Shown here: positions 1 to 10,989 of the stretch, piece by piece
Numbering within the stretch: the first letter of the stretch is position 1
How the letters are laid out: every line of letters begins with the position of its first letter
Assembly: GCA_000729835.1 (NCBI GenBank)
Contig: JFHB01000108.1
Coordinates: 37,864 to 101,863, forward strand
DNA length: 64,000 nt
Source: Atkinsonella hypoxylon
Lineage: Eukaryota; Ascomycota; Sordariomycetes; Hypocreales; Clavicipitaceae
Direction: 5' to 3'
Translations under genes and position numbers: made by a program
Notes under the pieces: model-generated
What the model was told of the DNA's origin: nothing
Databases searched by the model: none
Seen by the model: only the letters and a program-made list of their open reading frames with translations

Positions 1-264
1 AACAATTATACTATTAAATAGCCCTAATTCTTAGCTTTTGAATAGTATACTTCTTGAATTTCTACTATTGCTAGTTGTAGAGAAAATCGCAGTTAAAGTT
101 AACTATAGGTTAGGCAACTTTGCCTTAGTCAATTCTAGATGTTTTGCATCTAGTAACAGCGATATCTCTACTAAAAATCAACGTAACAAGACCTAATAAG
201 GGTCACGTAATAGAGCAACTAGTAGGCATAAAAATAGGCTATATAGGGTAGCTTATTTTTAATA
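1..264 (-). repeat. Family-A copia LTR, cut by window start
   Basis: This is the last 264 bp, on the plus strand, of a minus-oriented family-A LTR. It matches the other copies from the stretch after the TAAGCAACCC block through the CATCTAG hairpin to the end. It ends in TTTTTAATA where other copies end TTTTTAACA, a C-to-T change at CpA. The sequence that follows is Gypsy-1, not the ACTCCCTCT tract seen next to a 3' LTR in this orientation. It is therefore either a solo LTR or the 5' LTR of a minus-strand element whose body lies outside the window. Confidence 0.85.
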
Positions 265-1193
265 CCTTATTAGTAGAACTAAGCTCTAATTAAGATTAAT
301 TAGCTTTAATAGAGTAGTAATAAGTAGTTTACTAAATTCTATATTTATTTTAAGGAGAAAATTACGCTAGTAAGAAGGGCTAACTAAAATAATAGTGTAA
401 AGTTAGCTAAGTTATAGATAGTACTTAATAAGGAAATAAGGGATTATAGTGTAGAGAGAGATATTCTACGCTATAACTACCTTTAAGCAGTAAAACACTA
501 CTGTAGTATTACGCTAAACCTTAAGTTATATTATATTAAGGAATAGTACTAGTAGAAATGCAGCTTTAGCTCTAAAGAGCTCTAGAATAGTAATACTAAA
601 ATAACTAAGGTTAACGCTATAGAAACCTAATAGAAATAGAAAAAGAGTATAAAGAAATCTAGGCTAAAATAACTAAATAAGGATACTCTATAAGTAAAGT
701 AAGTATTTAAGGCTAAGCTTAAAAAACACTACTAGAAAAGGTAATACCTTTAATATAGGTTATTTTAACACTATATTTAAGGATATAGATTATAACTAGT
801 AGAATGTAAGTTAGAGTTAACTAGCGTATAGGTAGTAGTAATAGATAATATATAGAAGAAGAACTCTAATAAGTTAGAAAAAGGCTTACCTCTAGCCTTA
901 AGCTTAATATAGAGATAAAGGTAATATAAATAATATAATAACTCTTACTTAGTAGGCAGCTAAAAGAAGAATATAGAGAGATAACTAAAAAAATAGATAT
1001 ATTACTGTTCTTTATCTCTATACTCTTTAACTAACTGTTATTCTATAATATATAGATAAATAGTAGGTATAACTACTTTACTGCAATAAGTAAGAGTTTA
1101 GTGTAATACCTTAGCCTAAAGTAGGTTCTACTGCTATATAAAAGAATAGTATAAACAGCAGTAAAGATTAAATAGTAGTTCTATAATAGTTAC
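265..1193 (+). pseudogene. Gypsy-1 gag remnant with ruined zinc knuckle
   Basis: Stop-riddled remnant of the capsid-nucleocapsid region. All stops I read are TAA or TAG. A CX2CX4HX4C zinc knuckle can be recognised at 745-786: the spacing and the His (769-771) are kept, but all three Cys positions (745-747, 754-756, 784-786) read Tyr (TAC or TAT), as expected from TGC/TGT after G-to-A change. Lys/Arg-rich sequence lies just upstream (about 620-745), as is usual before nucleocapsid. Sequence from about 790 to 1193 should lead into protease, but I could not find a D(S/T)G motif. The fragment ends at the solo LTR at 1194. Assignment rests on the knuckle and on position upstream of an in-order RT. 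Confidence 0.6.
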
Positions 1194-1886
1194 TATTAAA
1201 AATAATAGGGATTATAGAACTAAATATCTAAGAGGGTAGTGGTCTCTTAGATTTAGCACCTATAATTACTCCTAGCAATTATTATGTAGTAGAAGCAGCA
1301 GCGGCCTAAATTAAGCTGTAGTGTATAGTATAGATTACGTAGAGGCAACAGATAACTGTAATAGTAGTATCTTTATATTAAGAGCGCTGTAACAAACAGT
1401 AAGGGTAGAATCTTGAATCTTTCCAGTCCCTTATAGACCTACTGACTATATTAGCGAGCTGTAGTTGCTAGAAGGGGCTTATAGGCTACTTTATAATTTC
1501 CGCAAAAAGATTTACTATATAAAAACAAAAAAATCGACTTACAGCTATACAAACGAGACGCCTACGTGCATAATTTAACAAATTCTACTAATAATAAGCA
1601 ACCCTTATAAGCAACCCTATCCAACAATTATATCATTAGATAGCCCTAATTCTTAGCTTTTAAATGGTATACTTCTTGAATTTCTACTATCGCTAGTTGT
1701 GGAGAAAATCGCAGTTAAAGTTGACTATAGGTTAGGCAACTTTGCCTTAGTCGATTCTAGATGTTTTGCATCTAGTAACAGCGATATCTCTACCAAAAAT
1801 CAACGTAACAAGACCTAGTTAGGGTCACGTGATAGAGCAACTAGTAGGCATAAAAATAGGCTATACAGGGTAGCTTATTTTTAACA
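1194..1886 (-). repeat. Solo family-A copia LTR with TSD GTTAC
   Basis: Complete LTR (693 bp) on the minus strand, running on the plus strand from TATTAAAAATAATAGGG to AGCTTATTTTTAACA. It is flanked by perfect 5-bp direct repeats GTTAC (1189-1193 and 1887-1891). Gypsy-1 sequence continues on both sides with no internal copia sequence, so this is a solo LTR left by LTR-LTR recombination. The TSD also fixes the termini of the family: 5' TGTTA and 3' AATA in sense orientation. Confidence 0.95.
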
Positions 1887-1891
1887 GTTAC

Positions 1892-3138
1892 TAGAGAAGC
1901 GCTTTAATTGCTTCTTTAGTTTGCTTATAGGTAGATATTAACAGCTAGGTCTTCTTAGTAGTAGCTTATATAATCCTAGGCTTAACCTAAGATTGTATCT
2001 TTAGAAGCCTATAGTTAGCCTATAATAGAGTTATTCTTAACGCTACTAGCTAGAGCTTATTAGTAGGTAAGGCTAAAGGCCTTATAATTTAAGCAGTAGG
2101 CTCTTAGGGCGTTAAGAACTTAATAAAACTAGTATTAGTAGTAGTTTATAGCGCTCTAATAAAATAGAGTAAGAGCTAAGAGGTTGCTATATATTTTATT
2201 GCTATAAGCCTTTAGGAAATTACCTCTATATTATTGTTATAAATCTCTCTAGAAGGCCTTAATCTACTAATGCTACTACTTAAATTAAAGGACTTTTATA
2301 ATCTTTTTAAAGAAAAGAAGGCCTAAGGCCTTCTGCTATATAAAGAGAGGCTAGATTACTATATTAAGCTAAAACAGCAGCTAGATAGCTCTTTACTGTT
2401 ACTGCTGTAGGCCTTACTGTATAATATACTATAGAATTATTTATTAGAAACTAAGAAGTAGGTAATAAACCTAATAGATAAAGGATAGATTTAAGCTAGC
2501 TTCTTTTTAGTAGTAGTACCTATTCTTTTAGCTAAAAAGCTAAGTAAAGAATAGCAATTCTATATTAATTATTAAGCTCTTAATAAGATTATAGAATAGA
2601 ACTATTACTTACTCCCCTTAATAAAGAAAACGCTTAAGTTATTATTAGAGGTATATTAGTTTATTAAGCTAAATATACAGTTAGCCTTCTATAGAATCTA
2701 GATAGTAAACAGTAAGGAGTACTTTATAGCATTTTGCACCTAGTTTAGCCTCTTTAAATAGCTAGTTTGCTCCTTTAGGTTAGTAGAGGCTCTAGCTATA
2801 TTCTAATAATATATTAATAGTGCACTAAAAGAGGCCCTTAGAGATTATATAACTACTTATTTAAATAACGTCCTTATTTATATAGGGGGTTCTAGGAAAG
2901 ACTATATATATAAGGTATAGAGAATTCTAGAAAAGTTATAGTTAATAGAGCTGCACTTAGATCTTAAGAAATGCTACTTTACTACAACTAAAGTTAAATA
3001 CCTTAGCTTTATAGTAGTAGTAAGAAGGGAGATATACCTAGATCTAGAGAAAATTGCAGCTATTTAGAAGTAGTAAGCTTCTACTAAGTTATAAGGAGTA
3101 TAAAGCTTCTTTAGATTTATAAACTTCTACTGTAACTT
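1892..3138 (+). pseudogene. Gypsy-1 protease-RT region (interrupted)
   Basis: Reads as the linker before RT and then RT of a Ty3/gypsy Pol. From about 2280 the frame resembles the conserved pre-RT segment (a 'DLF..KKA..LP' block and then the 'DHKIEL' block, mutated). The RT core follows from about 2510: a 'PILLAKK' stretch (palm strand 1), a 'RI..VNSKEYFIAFCT..SLF' block, and a catalytic box at 2868-2879 reading Tyr-Leu-Asn-Asn where YLDD is expected, both Asp changed to Asn by G-to-A. The 'LDLKKCYF' block that follows the catalytic box in this family is at about 2955-2990. The frame is cut in the 'FINFY' motif by Copia A and resumes at 10990. Numerous TAA/TAG stops. Confidence 0.8.
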
Positions 3139-3845
3139 TTGTTAAAAATAAACTACCCTGTATAGCCTATTTTTATGCTTGCTAGTTGCCTGTTAGTTGC
3201 TCTATCACGTGACCCTAACTAGGTCTTGTTACGTTGATTTTTGGTAGAGATATCGCTGTTACTAGATGCGAAACATCTAGAATCGACTAAGGCAAAGTTG
3301 CCTAACCTATAGTTAACTTTAACTGTAATTTTCTCTACAACTAGCAATAGTAGAAATTCAAGAAGTATACTATTTAAAAGCTAAGAATTAGGCCTATTTA
3401 ATAGTATAATTGTTAAATAGAGTTGCTTATAAGGGTTGCTTATTATTAGTAGAATTTATTAAATTATGTATATAAGCGTCTCGTTTGTATAGCCGTAAGT
3501 TGATTTTTTTGTTTTTATATAGTAAATCTTTTTACAGAAATTATAAAGTAGCCTATAAGCCCCTTCTAGTAACTACAGCCTGCTAATATAGTTAGTAGGT
3601 CTATAAGGGACTAGAAAGATTTAAGATTCTACCCTCACTAAGTTTGTTACAGCGCTCTTAATATAAAGATACTACTATTACAGTTATCTATTACCTCTAC
3701 GTAATCTATACTATACACTACAGCTTAATTTAGGCTGCTGCTGCTTCTACTACATAATAATTGCTAGAAGCAATTACAGGTGCTAAATCTAAGAGACTAC
3801 TACCCTCTTAGATATCTAGTCCTATAATCCCTATTATTTTTAATA
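3139..3845 (+). repeat. Copia A 5' LTR
   Basis: A 707-bp direct repeat of 10279-10984, beginning TGTTAAAAATAA and ending TATTTTTAATA. A TATATAG box at 3516-3522 is a candidate promoter. It contains two short hairpins shared by most copies: CTAGATG/CATCTAG at 3262-3280 and ATCTAAGAG/CTCTTAGAT at 3787-3813. The first (outer) half keeps CACGTGACC and similar sites. The last (inner) part is more RIP-mutated than the 3' LTR counterpart. Confidence 0.95.
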
Positions 3846-3865
3846 GGTTATAAGCCCGGAAGACC
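3846..3865 (+). promoter_or_regulatory. Primer-binding site, internal-tRNA type
   Basis: The 20 bases directly after the 5' LTR, GGTTATAAGCCCGGAAGACC, are identical or nearly so in B, E and G at the equivalent place. The first 12 bases complement an anticodon-arm sequence GGGCTTATAACC. With one CpA-to-TpA change this is GGGCTCATAACC of initiator Met tRNA. Priming from a half-tRNA cut in the anticodon loop is known for Drosophila copia and yeast Ty5. The exact tRNA is inferred. Confidence 0.65.
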
Positions 3866-4800
3866 TATCTGCAAGCTGTTAGCCCGCTGAAATCTACTAT
3901 TGTGTACTGTATTACCCACTAGAAGCTATATTAAGACCTACGCTAGCAGCTATTACTGTCATTAGTAGCTTACTAGAAGCTATTAATACCTGCTGTACAC
4001 ATATCGCTAGCCACTATACTGGTGTTTTCATTCTGCCCACTCTGTGCCTCCTGCACTAGTTCTATACACCCTATATATACACACTTTTAAAGCTATTCTT
4101 AATAGCTAGGTTCTATTGTTGCGCAACATTAAAATATATACATCTGTATATATTACATTTGCACTACAAATTGTTTTATTAGGCACTGCTTAATCAATTA
4201 TTTCTATCTAGAAATAAGCTCAGCGCTGCACTGCATCGCTTATTGTTGTTGTTATATTGTGCACCCTATGCACCTCTATTAGTAGCTATACTACAATTTG
4301 TAGTGCACGCCTAACAGCTCTTGTTGCTGTTAGATATTCCTGTGTTTTCGGTTGCAGAATTAATTTGTGTAGTAATCCCACTAGTTAGGATTTTGAAGTA
4401 GGAATTAGCTAGATATCCCTAAATTAGCTGTGCCTAGGTCTCCACTAATTTGTTGGAACCTAATTAGAGAAGAATCTCCTGAATTTTTTAGCTAAAAATA
4501 GCTAGAACCTATGTTTTATGCCCCTTGCGACCGCTTATCAATCTAGTCTGCTATACAAATTGTATACGTATATAGATCGCAATACAACGCAGCCTTAGAG
4601 CCTATTATACCTGTTACAAAAGAAATCGGAGAAAAATCTCAGTATAATTTCTGAAGATATAGGGTACTTCTAGGCCTATAATAGAGCAATCTATTGATAT
4701 CTAGTAGAGGTTATTACTGTTATTTACTACTATTTCTACTGTAATTTAGCTATAATTAGCTATAAAAGAGCGTTAAATTAGCTATTTTTAAACCCTTAAA
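3866..4800 (+). other. Copia A untranslated leader
   Basis: About 935 bp between PBS and the presumed gag start, matched in B, E and G. It is somewhat less AT-rich than the coding part, and includes a tract with CCCACTCTGTGCC and a conserved GCACTGCTTAATCAATTA stretch. I find no conserved reading frame. Packaging or dimerisation signals would be expected here, but none can be recognised by eye. Confidence 0.6.
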
Positions 4801-7800
4801 ATAGCACTAAAAGGAACAGGCAAGGGAAAGAGCATAAGCCCTAAACGGGGTAGTGGTTCTAGTACACTAGCTACAGCTGCTACTAGCTTTCCTAGTCTAG
4901 TAAGGTCCCCCCCTCAGCTAGTAGATTCCTCTTCTAATAAAGAAGATTATACAGCTAAGAAGGCTCTAAAAGAAGCTAGATTAGCTTCTAAAAGAGTAGT
5001 GTAAGTCTATAATGTTTAAGCTGATCTAAAAGCTTAAATAGATAAGCAATAAGAGACCCTAAATAGATTTATTAGGCATAGTGAAGCAAAACAAAGCCAA
5101 AATGAAGGTAATATAGCTAATTTACTAAGTAAATTAGATACTATAATTATATCTATAGGTAATCTCTTAATAGGGTCTCCTAAGGTAGATTCTGTTACTT
5201 CTAAGACTTCTAAAGTCTCTTTTGAAGCCCCTAAACCTTCTAGTTCTAATAGTGCTACTTTTCTGCCTGCTTTTAATGAAGGCACTATAAAAGAGCTAAA
5301 TAAGAAGGTCTACTTAATTCTAGAGGCTGCTAAGCTAAAAGGCCCTAAAAATTTTAAATAGTAGAAGTAAGCTTTAACTATTTAATTTAGAGCACTAGGA
5401 TTTCCTTAATTTATTAATAATCCTAGTATAGCTAGTACATTAGTAGATTTAAAGCAAGCTATTATCCTTATGATTATAAGAGATAGTTGCTAATCTGGAC
5501 CTTAAGCTGCTATAAGCTAGCATAAGTCCCCTGTAGATGCCTATAACGTTCTAGTTAGGCAATATTCGCAGAGTGCTAAAATACAACATAGTACGCTATA
5601 TGCTAGTTATTACAACTTATTGTTTTTAAACTATAAGGGATCTTTAGAGGCCTTTAATGCTAAATTTAATAATTTACTAGCTAGATTACAGCTCTATAGT
5701 GTAGCTATTAATCCTATTAACTAGGTAAATTATTATATTAATGCTTTAAAGAAGACCTTCTCTAGCTAGGCTGAAAGGCAGCAATATTCTATTAGAGCTG
5801 CTAGAGCACAAGGTCTATCTGTAAAAATGCTAAATTTACAGTTCCTTATAGCTAACTTATTAGAAGAACAAAGAGATAAAAGCTTCTCTATATCTAAGGC
5901 TCTTAGTTATAAAGCTTCTAATTCTAATAGTTCTAATAATAATAAAGCTAACTAAGAAAAGAATCCTCCTAATTAGAAGAAGAATTCTGATTCTAATTCT
6001 AACGATTCTAATGCCTCTAAAGATACAGATAAAGCCTCTAAGAATAAGAAGAAGTAGAAGGGCTGAAGAAGAAGTAATAAAAACTCTAGGAATAAGGATA
6101 GAGAAGCTGCTTTTGCTATAGGTTGTTATAACCTATCTACTAGCAACCAAGATACTATAGAATCTAATAATTCTAGCAGTTCTAGTAGTGATGATTCTTA
6201 CGATTTAGATACAGAATCTACTACTAGTGATACTAGTACTACTAGTAATAATACCCCTTCTTTTAACTATTCCAATAGAATAATTAAAAACTCCTTACTA
6301 TATAATACAGGTTCTACCTGTTATATAGTTAACAATAAGGCATTTTTTAGGACTTTTAAGCCTATAAAAAAGGGTAAAACTGCGCCTATTGCTACTAGAG
6401 GAGGTTCTATTTATCCTAAAGAATAGGGAACTGCTGTATTCTAGGTACTAGTTAGTGTAAATCCAGCTAAATACAGGCCTTTAGCTCTAAAGGATGCTCT
6501 ATATTGCCTAGGTTTAAATACCAACCTAATTAGTGGTCTAAAGCACTATTTAATAGGGGGCACTCTCCTTAGAAATCAGCTATTTCTAGCTAATAGAAGC
6601 TGCTGTAGGCTTCTAAATCCCAAAAAGCATGGTTTCTTTCTACAGCTTAAGGGGCAAGAGACCCCTAGAGTGTGTAAAAACCACGTAAATCTCTCTTATA
6701 TAGGATTTAGTAGTTATAATAGCAATTATAATACTAGTTATCCTATAGAGGTTTAAATCCCTTAACAGCCTAGTTTTAATCCTAAGGAATATAGCTAAAT
6801 TAAGGAATTATCTAATTTTAAAGAAGAAGAAGATAATACTAATAACGATGCTATAGAGCCATTAGCCCTAGTTCCTAAACGGGCTCCTAGTTAGATTCCT
6901 TCTAATAACGGGGATTTAGAAGGTCTAAATCCTAAGTTACGGGATATTGGAGGAAATAGCCGTCTAGATCCCTTAAACAAGGCCTATAGTTCTTAAGAGA
7001 TCTAGCAAGATAGGGAGCAACAGGAAGCTAGCTCTAATAATAATTCTAGTAGTATAAATCCTACTGCTTCTTCTTCCTATAAGAAGCTCCTAGAATTAGC
7101 TGCTACTTAGCACGTTAGATTAGGGCATATAGGACTCCCTTTACTAAAGAAGACTGCTTCTATTACTAAAGGTATTCCTAATTTTACAAAAATCAAGGAA
7201 AAGGATTTTAACTGCCTAGCTTGCAACTAAGCTAAAGCTGTTAGAAGACCTAGTAAGCATACTATTCCTAATCCCCCTAGATGTTTAGATATTATAGAGG
7301 GAGATACCGTTAAGATAGAGCCTATACTGCACAATAAGAGGCCTCTAGTTCTTTTTCTAATTAATAGAAAATTACAGTATAAGTAGTTTTTTAATCTAGC
7401 TAATAAAGAGGGTTCTACCCTTTATAGCTGTATTAGAAGCTTCTTTAAGGAATTAAAAAACTAGTATAACTGCTACCCTAAATACCTTCACTTTAATAGT
7501 AGTATAGAAATTAATACTAGGTTGTAAGCTTAGCTATCTTCTAAGGGTATTTACTTTAGCACCTCTTGCCTCTATATTTATAAACAGAATAGGCTAATAG
7601 AGAGAGCTATAAGGGTACTTCTAGACTGTTTGCGTGCTACCCTACAGTGGTTATAATTACCTCTATATCTATAGTCTTATATCCTTCCTGCTATAGTGGA
7701 TTTAGTTAATACTACTGCGAATAGTACTAAACTACTAAGTCCTAAACAGCTATATCTAGCTAATTTAGAGCCTTCTAAGACCTATAAGCCTAATTTTACT

Positions 7801-10017
7801 AAAATAAGGGCTATAGGCTCCTATTGCGAAGTTCTAATTCCTTTAGAACAACGATTTAGGTTGCAGAAGCTAGCTAAAAGAACTATTCCTAGTAGACTTT
7901 TAGCTACACTATGTTCTAATGTATATCTAATATATATCCCCTCTAAACGAGCTGTTATAAAGACTAGCTTCGTTAAAATTATAGAAGGAATAGGTCCTAT
8001 TTCACAGGGCATCCCTAAGGTTCCTATTGGTTCTATAGTAAATAATCCTTTAGAGGGAGAAATTAATAACCAGCAATTAGTAGATAATTATACTCCTAAG
8101 TATCCTTATCCTAGTCATCTAGATGTGCTAAATTATCCACTAGAACCTGTAGATTAAGCTCTTCTACTAAGCAACCCTATAGAAGCTATAGAGGCCCCTA
8201 AAGCCCCTATAACTATAGAAGCCCCTTAGGCTAATATAGAACCTATAGAAGCTGAAGCTGAATCTATTAATGCTAATGCTATAGATCTAGATAGAGATAT
8301 ATTTTCCTTAATTAAGGATCTATGCTTTAAGGCAAGGACTAAAGCAGCTATTACTTCTAATAGTAATAAGGATGAACTTCCTAACATGTAGAAGCAAGCC
8401 CTAAAAAGCTCTGCTAAGCAGCATTAGATAGAAGCTACCTATAGCGAATTTAAACAGCTATTAGCTGCTAGAACCTTTAAATTTATAGGGAAAGACTAAG
8501 TACCTAAGGGCTAAAGAGTTCTAAAGAATAGGCTTGTTTATAGGCTTAAAAAGGATAAAGAAAATAATCCTATTAAATATAAGGCCTGCCTTATTGCTAA
8601 GGGATTTATATAAATAGAAGGTTAAGATTACCTAGAGAGCTTTGCTGCAACTAGTATTCCTCCTAGCTAGCGTATATTATTAGCTCTTGCAGCTTTTAAT
8701 AACTAGGAAGTTAAGCAAATCGACTTTATAGGAGCGTTTTTAAATAGCAAACTAAAGGAAGCTATTTATATAGAAATCCTAGATAGATTCGTTAAATTTG
8801 CAGAAGCAACGCTATTAGTAGCTAAGCTACTAAAAAGCTGTAATTACAAGCCCTCTAAAGAGCAAGTAATTAAGCTAGAAAAATCCCTCTATAGTCTAAA
8901 GCAAAGTCCTAAAGAATAGCAGCAAATTCTAATAGAATTACTTTAAAAGCATAGATTTAAACCTCTTATATTAGACCTAGCAGTCTTTTATAACCTAGCT
9001 ACATCTACGTATATTGCTACTTATGTAGATAACTGTCTTCTAATTAGTCTAAATCTAAGCTATATTAATAAGCTAAAGAAGCTATTATATAAAGCTTATC
9101 CAATAGAAGATAAAGGACCAGTAGAATTCTTTCTAGGCGTTTAAATCACCTATAGTAGGTCTAAAAGGTCTATTAAAATCCATTAATCTTAATATATCCT
9201 TAAAGCCCTAGAGAGATTCAAAATGCTAAATGCTAAGCTAGCTTCTATCCCTATACAGCTAGGAATTCTAAAGCAACTAGTTACAAAACTCCTCTTAAAA
9301 TCCGATTATAAGCTTTATAAGAGCATAATAGGCACTATAATGTATCTAATGTTGCTAACTAGAGCTAATATTGCTTTTTCTGTTCAGTAGCTATCAACCT
9401 TTCTAGCTAAGCCCTATATAGAGCACCTAAACGCCTCTAAGCACCTCCTAAGGTACTTAAGTGGTACTAGAAGCTTTGCTATTATTTATAAGCGTTCTAT
9501 ACCACTAGGGTCTTCTTCTAAAGCTTCTAGTTCTAAAGAAGTACTTAAGACCCTCCTTAGTTATTACGATAGCGATTTTGCTAGTAATAAAACCTCTTCT
9601 AAATTAACCTATGCTTATCTATATAAGCTAGCTAGTGGACCTATTAGCTGGAAATTAAAGAAAGCTAGTACTATTGCTCTTTCTACATTAGAAGCAGAAT
9701 CTAATGCATTATCTAAAGCTATAAGGGAATTAGAGTGGCTCTACGGCCTTTTTAAGGAGATAAAGCTACCTTTAACCCCTCTTATTCCTATTAGATGTAA
9801 TAATTAAGGCGCTATAGTTACTGCTTACAACCTAACGTTATATAGTAGAACTAAGTATACCCTTTTAAAGTTTAACTACATTAGGGAAAAGATTCGTAAA
9901 GGTATAGCTAAGGTTAGTTATATTAATATAAATTAGATGCCAGCAGATAGCCTAACTAAGCCTCTTGCTATTTAAAAGCATTAATAATTCATTAAGTTAC
10001 TAGAGCTTTCTAGTTAG
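4801..10017 (+). pseudogene. Copia A gag-pol polyprotein (gag-PR-IN-RT-RH), RIP-inactivated
   Basis: One unshifted frame of 1,739 codons runs from ATA at 4801 (probably a former ATG) to TAG at 10017. Many internal TAA/TAG stops replace Gln or Trp. Gag occupies about 5275-5900. An Asn/Ser-rich and Lys-rich linker follows at about 5920-6250. The protease motif reads Asn-Thr-Gly-Ser at 6304-6315, with catalytic Asp changed to Asn. The integrase HHCC zinc site has His at 7111 and 7126 and Cys at 7213 and 7222, preceded by a lost Trp (TAG 7108). Integrase continues to about 8010; 7696-8157 remains open for 153 codons. RT starts near 8500, with a 'KQIDFIGAFLNSKL' block at about 8715-8756 and YVDN at 9022-9033. 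RNase H is at about 9540-9960 with 'STLEAESNAL' and 'RELEWLYGLFKEI'. It served replication and integration of the element and is dead as it stands. Confidence 0.93.
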
Positions 10018-10278
10018 CTTATAAAAGCAACAAAAACACTTAAAAAATCGAAAAGCAATAAAAAACAGTTAAAAATCGAAAATAACAAAAATAATTAACA
10101 ATAACTAGTTATATTTAACTATAACTACCCTGGAATTGCTGGAATTAGTTATATTATTAGTTATATTATTTAGTTCTGTTATTAGTACTGTATTTCGTTG
10201 GTTAATTCTAACTTAGATATCCTTTAAAGGAGCTAAGTTGCTTATAGAACTAGTTACTTCTTATATTTCTAGAGGGAG
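10018..10278 (+). other. Copia A 3' untranslated region and polypurine tract
   Basis: Untranslated stretch between the gag-pol stop and the 3' LTR. It ends in the polypurine tract TAGAGGGAG (10270-10278) immediately before TG of the LTR. The same tract (as CTCCCTCTA on the plus strand) borders the corresponding LTR in B, E and G, so it is the plus-strand primer of the family. Confidence 0.85.
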
Positions 10279-10984
10279 TGTTAAAAATAAACTACTCTAT
10301 ATAGCCTATTTTTATGCTTGCTAGTTGCCTGTTAGTTGCTCTATTACGTGACCCTAACTAGGTCTTGTTACGTTAATTTTTAGTAGAGATATTGCTGTTA
10401 CTAGATGCAAAACATCTAGAATTAACTAAGGCAAAGTTGCTTAACCTATAGTTAACTTTAACTGTAATTTTCTCTATAACTAGCAATAGTAGAAATTCAA
10501 AAAGTATACTATTTAAAAGCTAAGAATTAGGGCTATCTAATAGTATAATTGTTAGATAGAGTTGCTTATAAGGGTTGCTTATTATTAGTAGAATTTATTA
10601 AATTGTACACGTAGGTGTCTTATTTATATAGCTATAAGTTGATTTTTTTGTTTTTATATAGTAAATCTTTTTGCGGAAATTATAAAGTAGCTTATAAGTC
10701 CCTTTTAGCGACTACAGCCTGCTAATATAGTTAGTAGGTCTATAAAGGACTAAAAAGATTTAAGATCCTACTCTTACTAAGTTTGTTACAGCGCTCTTAA
10801 TATAAAGATACTACTATTACAGTTATCTATTGCCTCTACGTAATCTATACTATATACTACAGCTTGATTTAGGCCGCTGCTGCTTCCACTACGTGATAAT
10901 TGCTAGGAGCAATTACAGGTGCTAAATCTAAGAGACCACTACCCTCTTAGATATCTAGTCCTGTAATCCCTATTATTTTCAATA
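10279..10984 (+). repeat. Copia A 3' LTR
   Basis: A 706-bp copy of the 5' LTR, starting TGTTAAAAATAA and ending TATTTTCAATA just before TSD ACTTT. The outer end retains GGCCGCTGC and CACTACGTGATA, which in the 5' LTR have become GGCTGCTGC and TACTACATAATA. Conversely, its inner beginning is more mutated than the 5' LTR beginning. Confidence 0.95.
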
Positions 10985-10989
10985 ACTTT

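Larger units (their letters stand above)
3139..10984 (+). mobile_element. Copia A: full-length Ty1/copia element, TSD ACTTT
   Basis: Complete 7,846-bp element inserted in the RT of Gypsy-1. It has a 5' LTR (3139-3845), primer-binding site (3846-3865), leader, one gag-pol frame (4801-10017), polypurine tract (10270-10278) and 3' LTR (10279-10984). Perfect 5-bp TSDs ACTTT lie at 3134-3138 and 10985-10989, and the Gypsy-1 RT reads across the empty site. The order PR-IN-RT-RNase H defines Ty1/copia (Pseudoviridae type). It is in the same family as B, E, F and G. RIP damage is heavy inside and lighter at the outer LTR halves. Confidence 0.97.

Noticed and set aside
5034..5285. Minus-strand 83-codon open frame (and its relatives at 22568-22768, 38166-38426 and 61763-61960)
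   Set aside because: Antisense shadow of the N-terminal gag region of each family-A element. It recurs only because the element recurs and has no independent signal.
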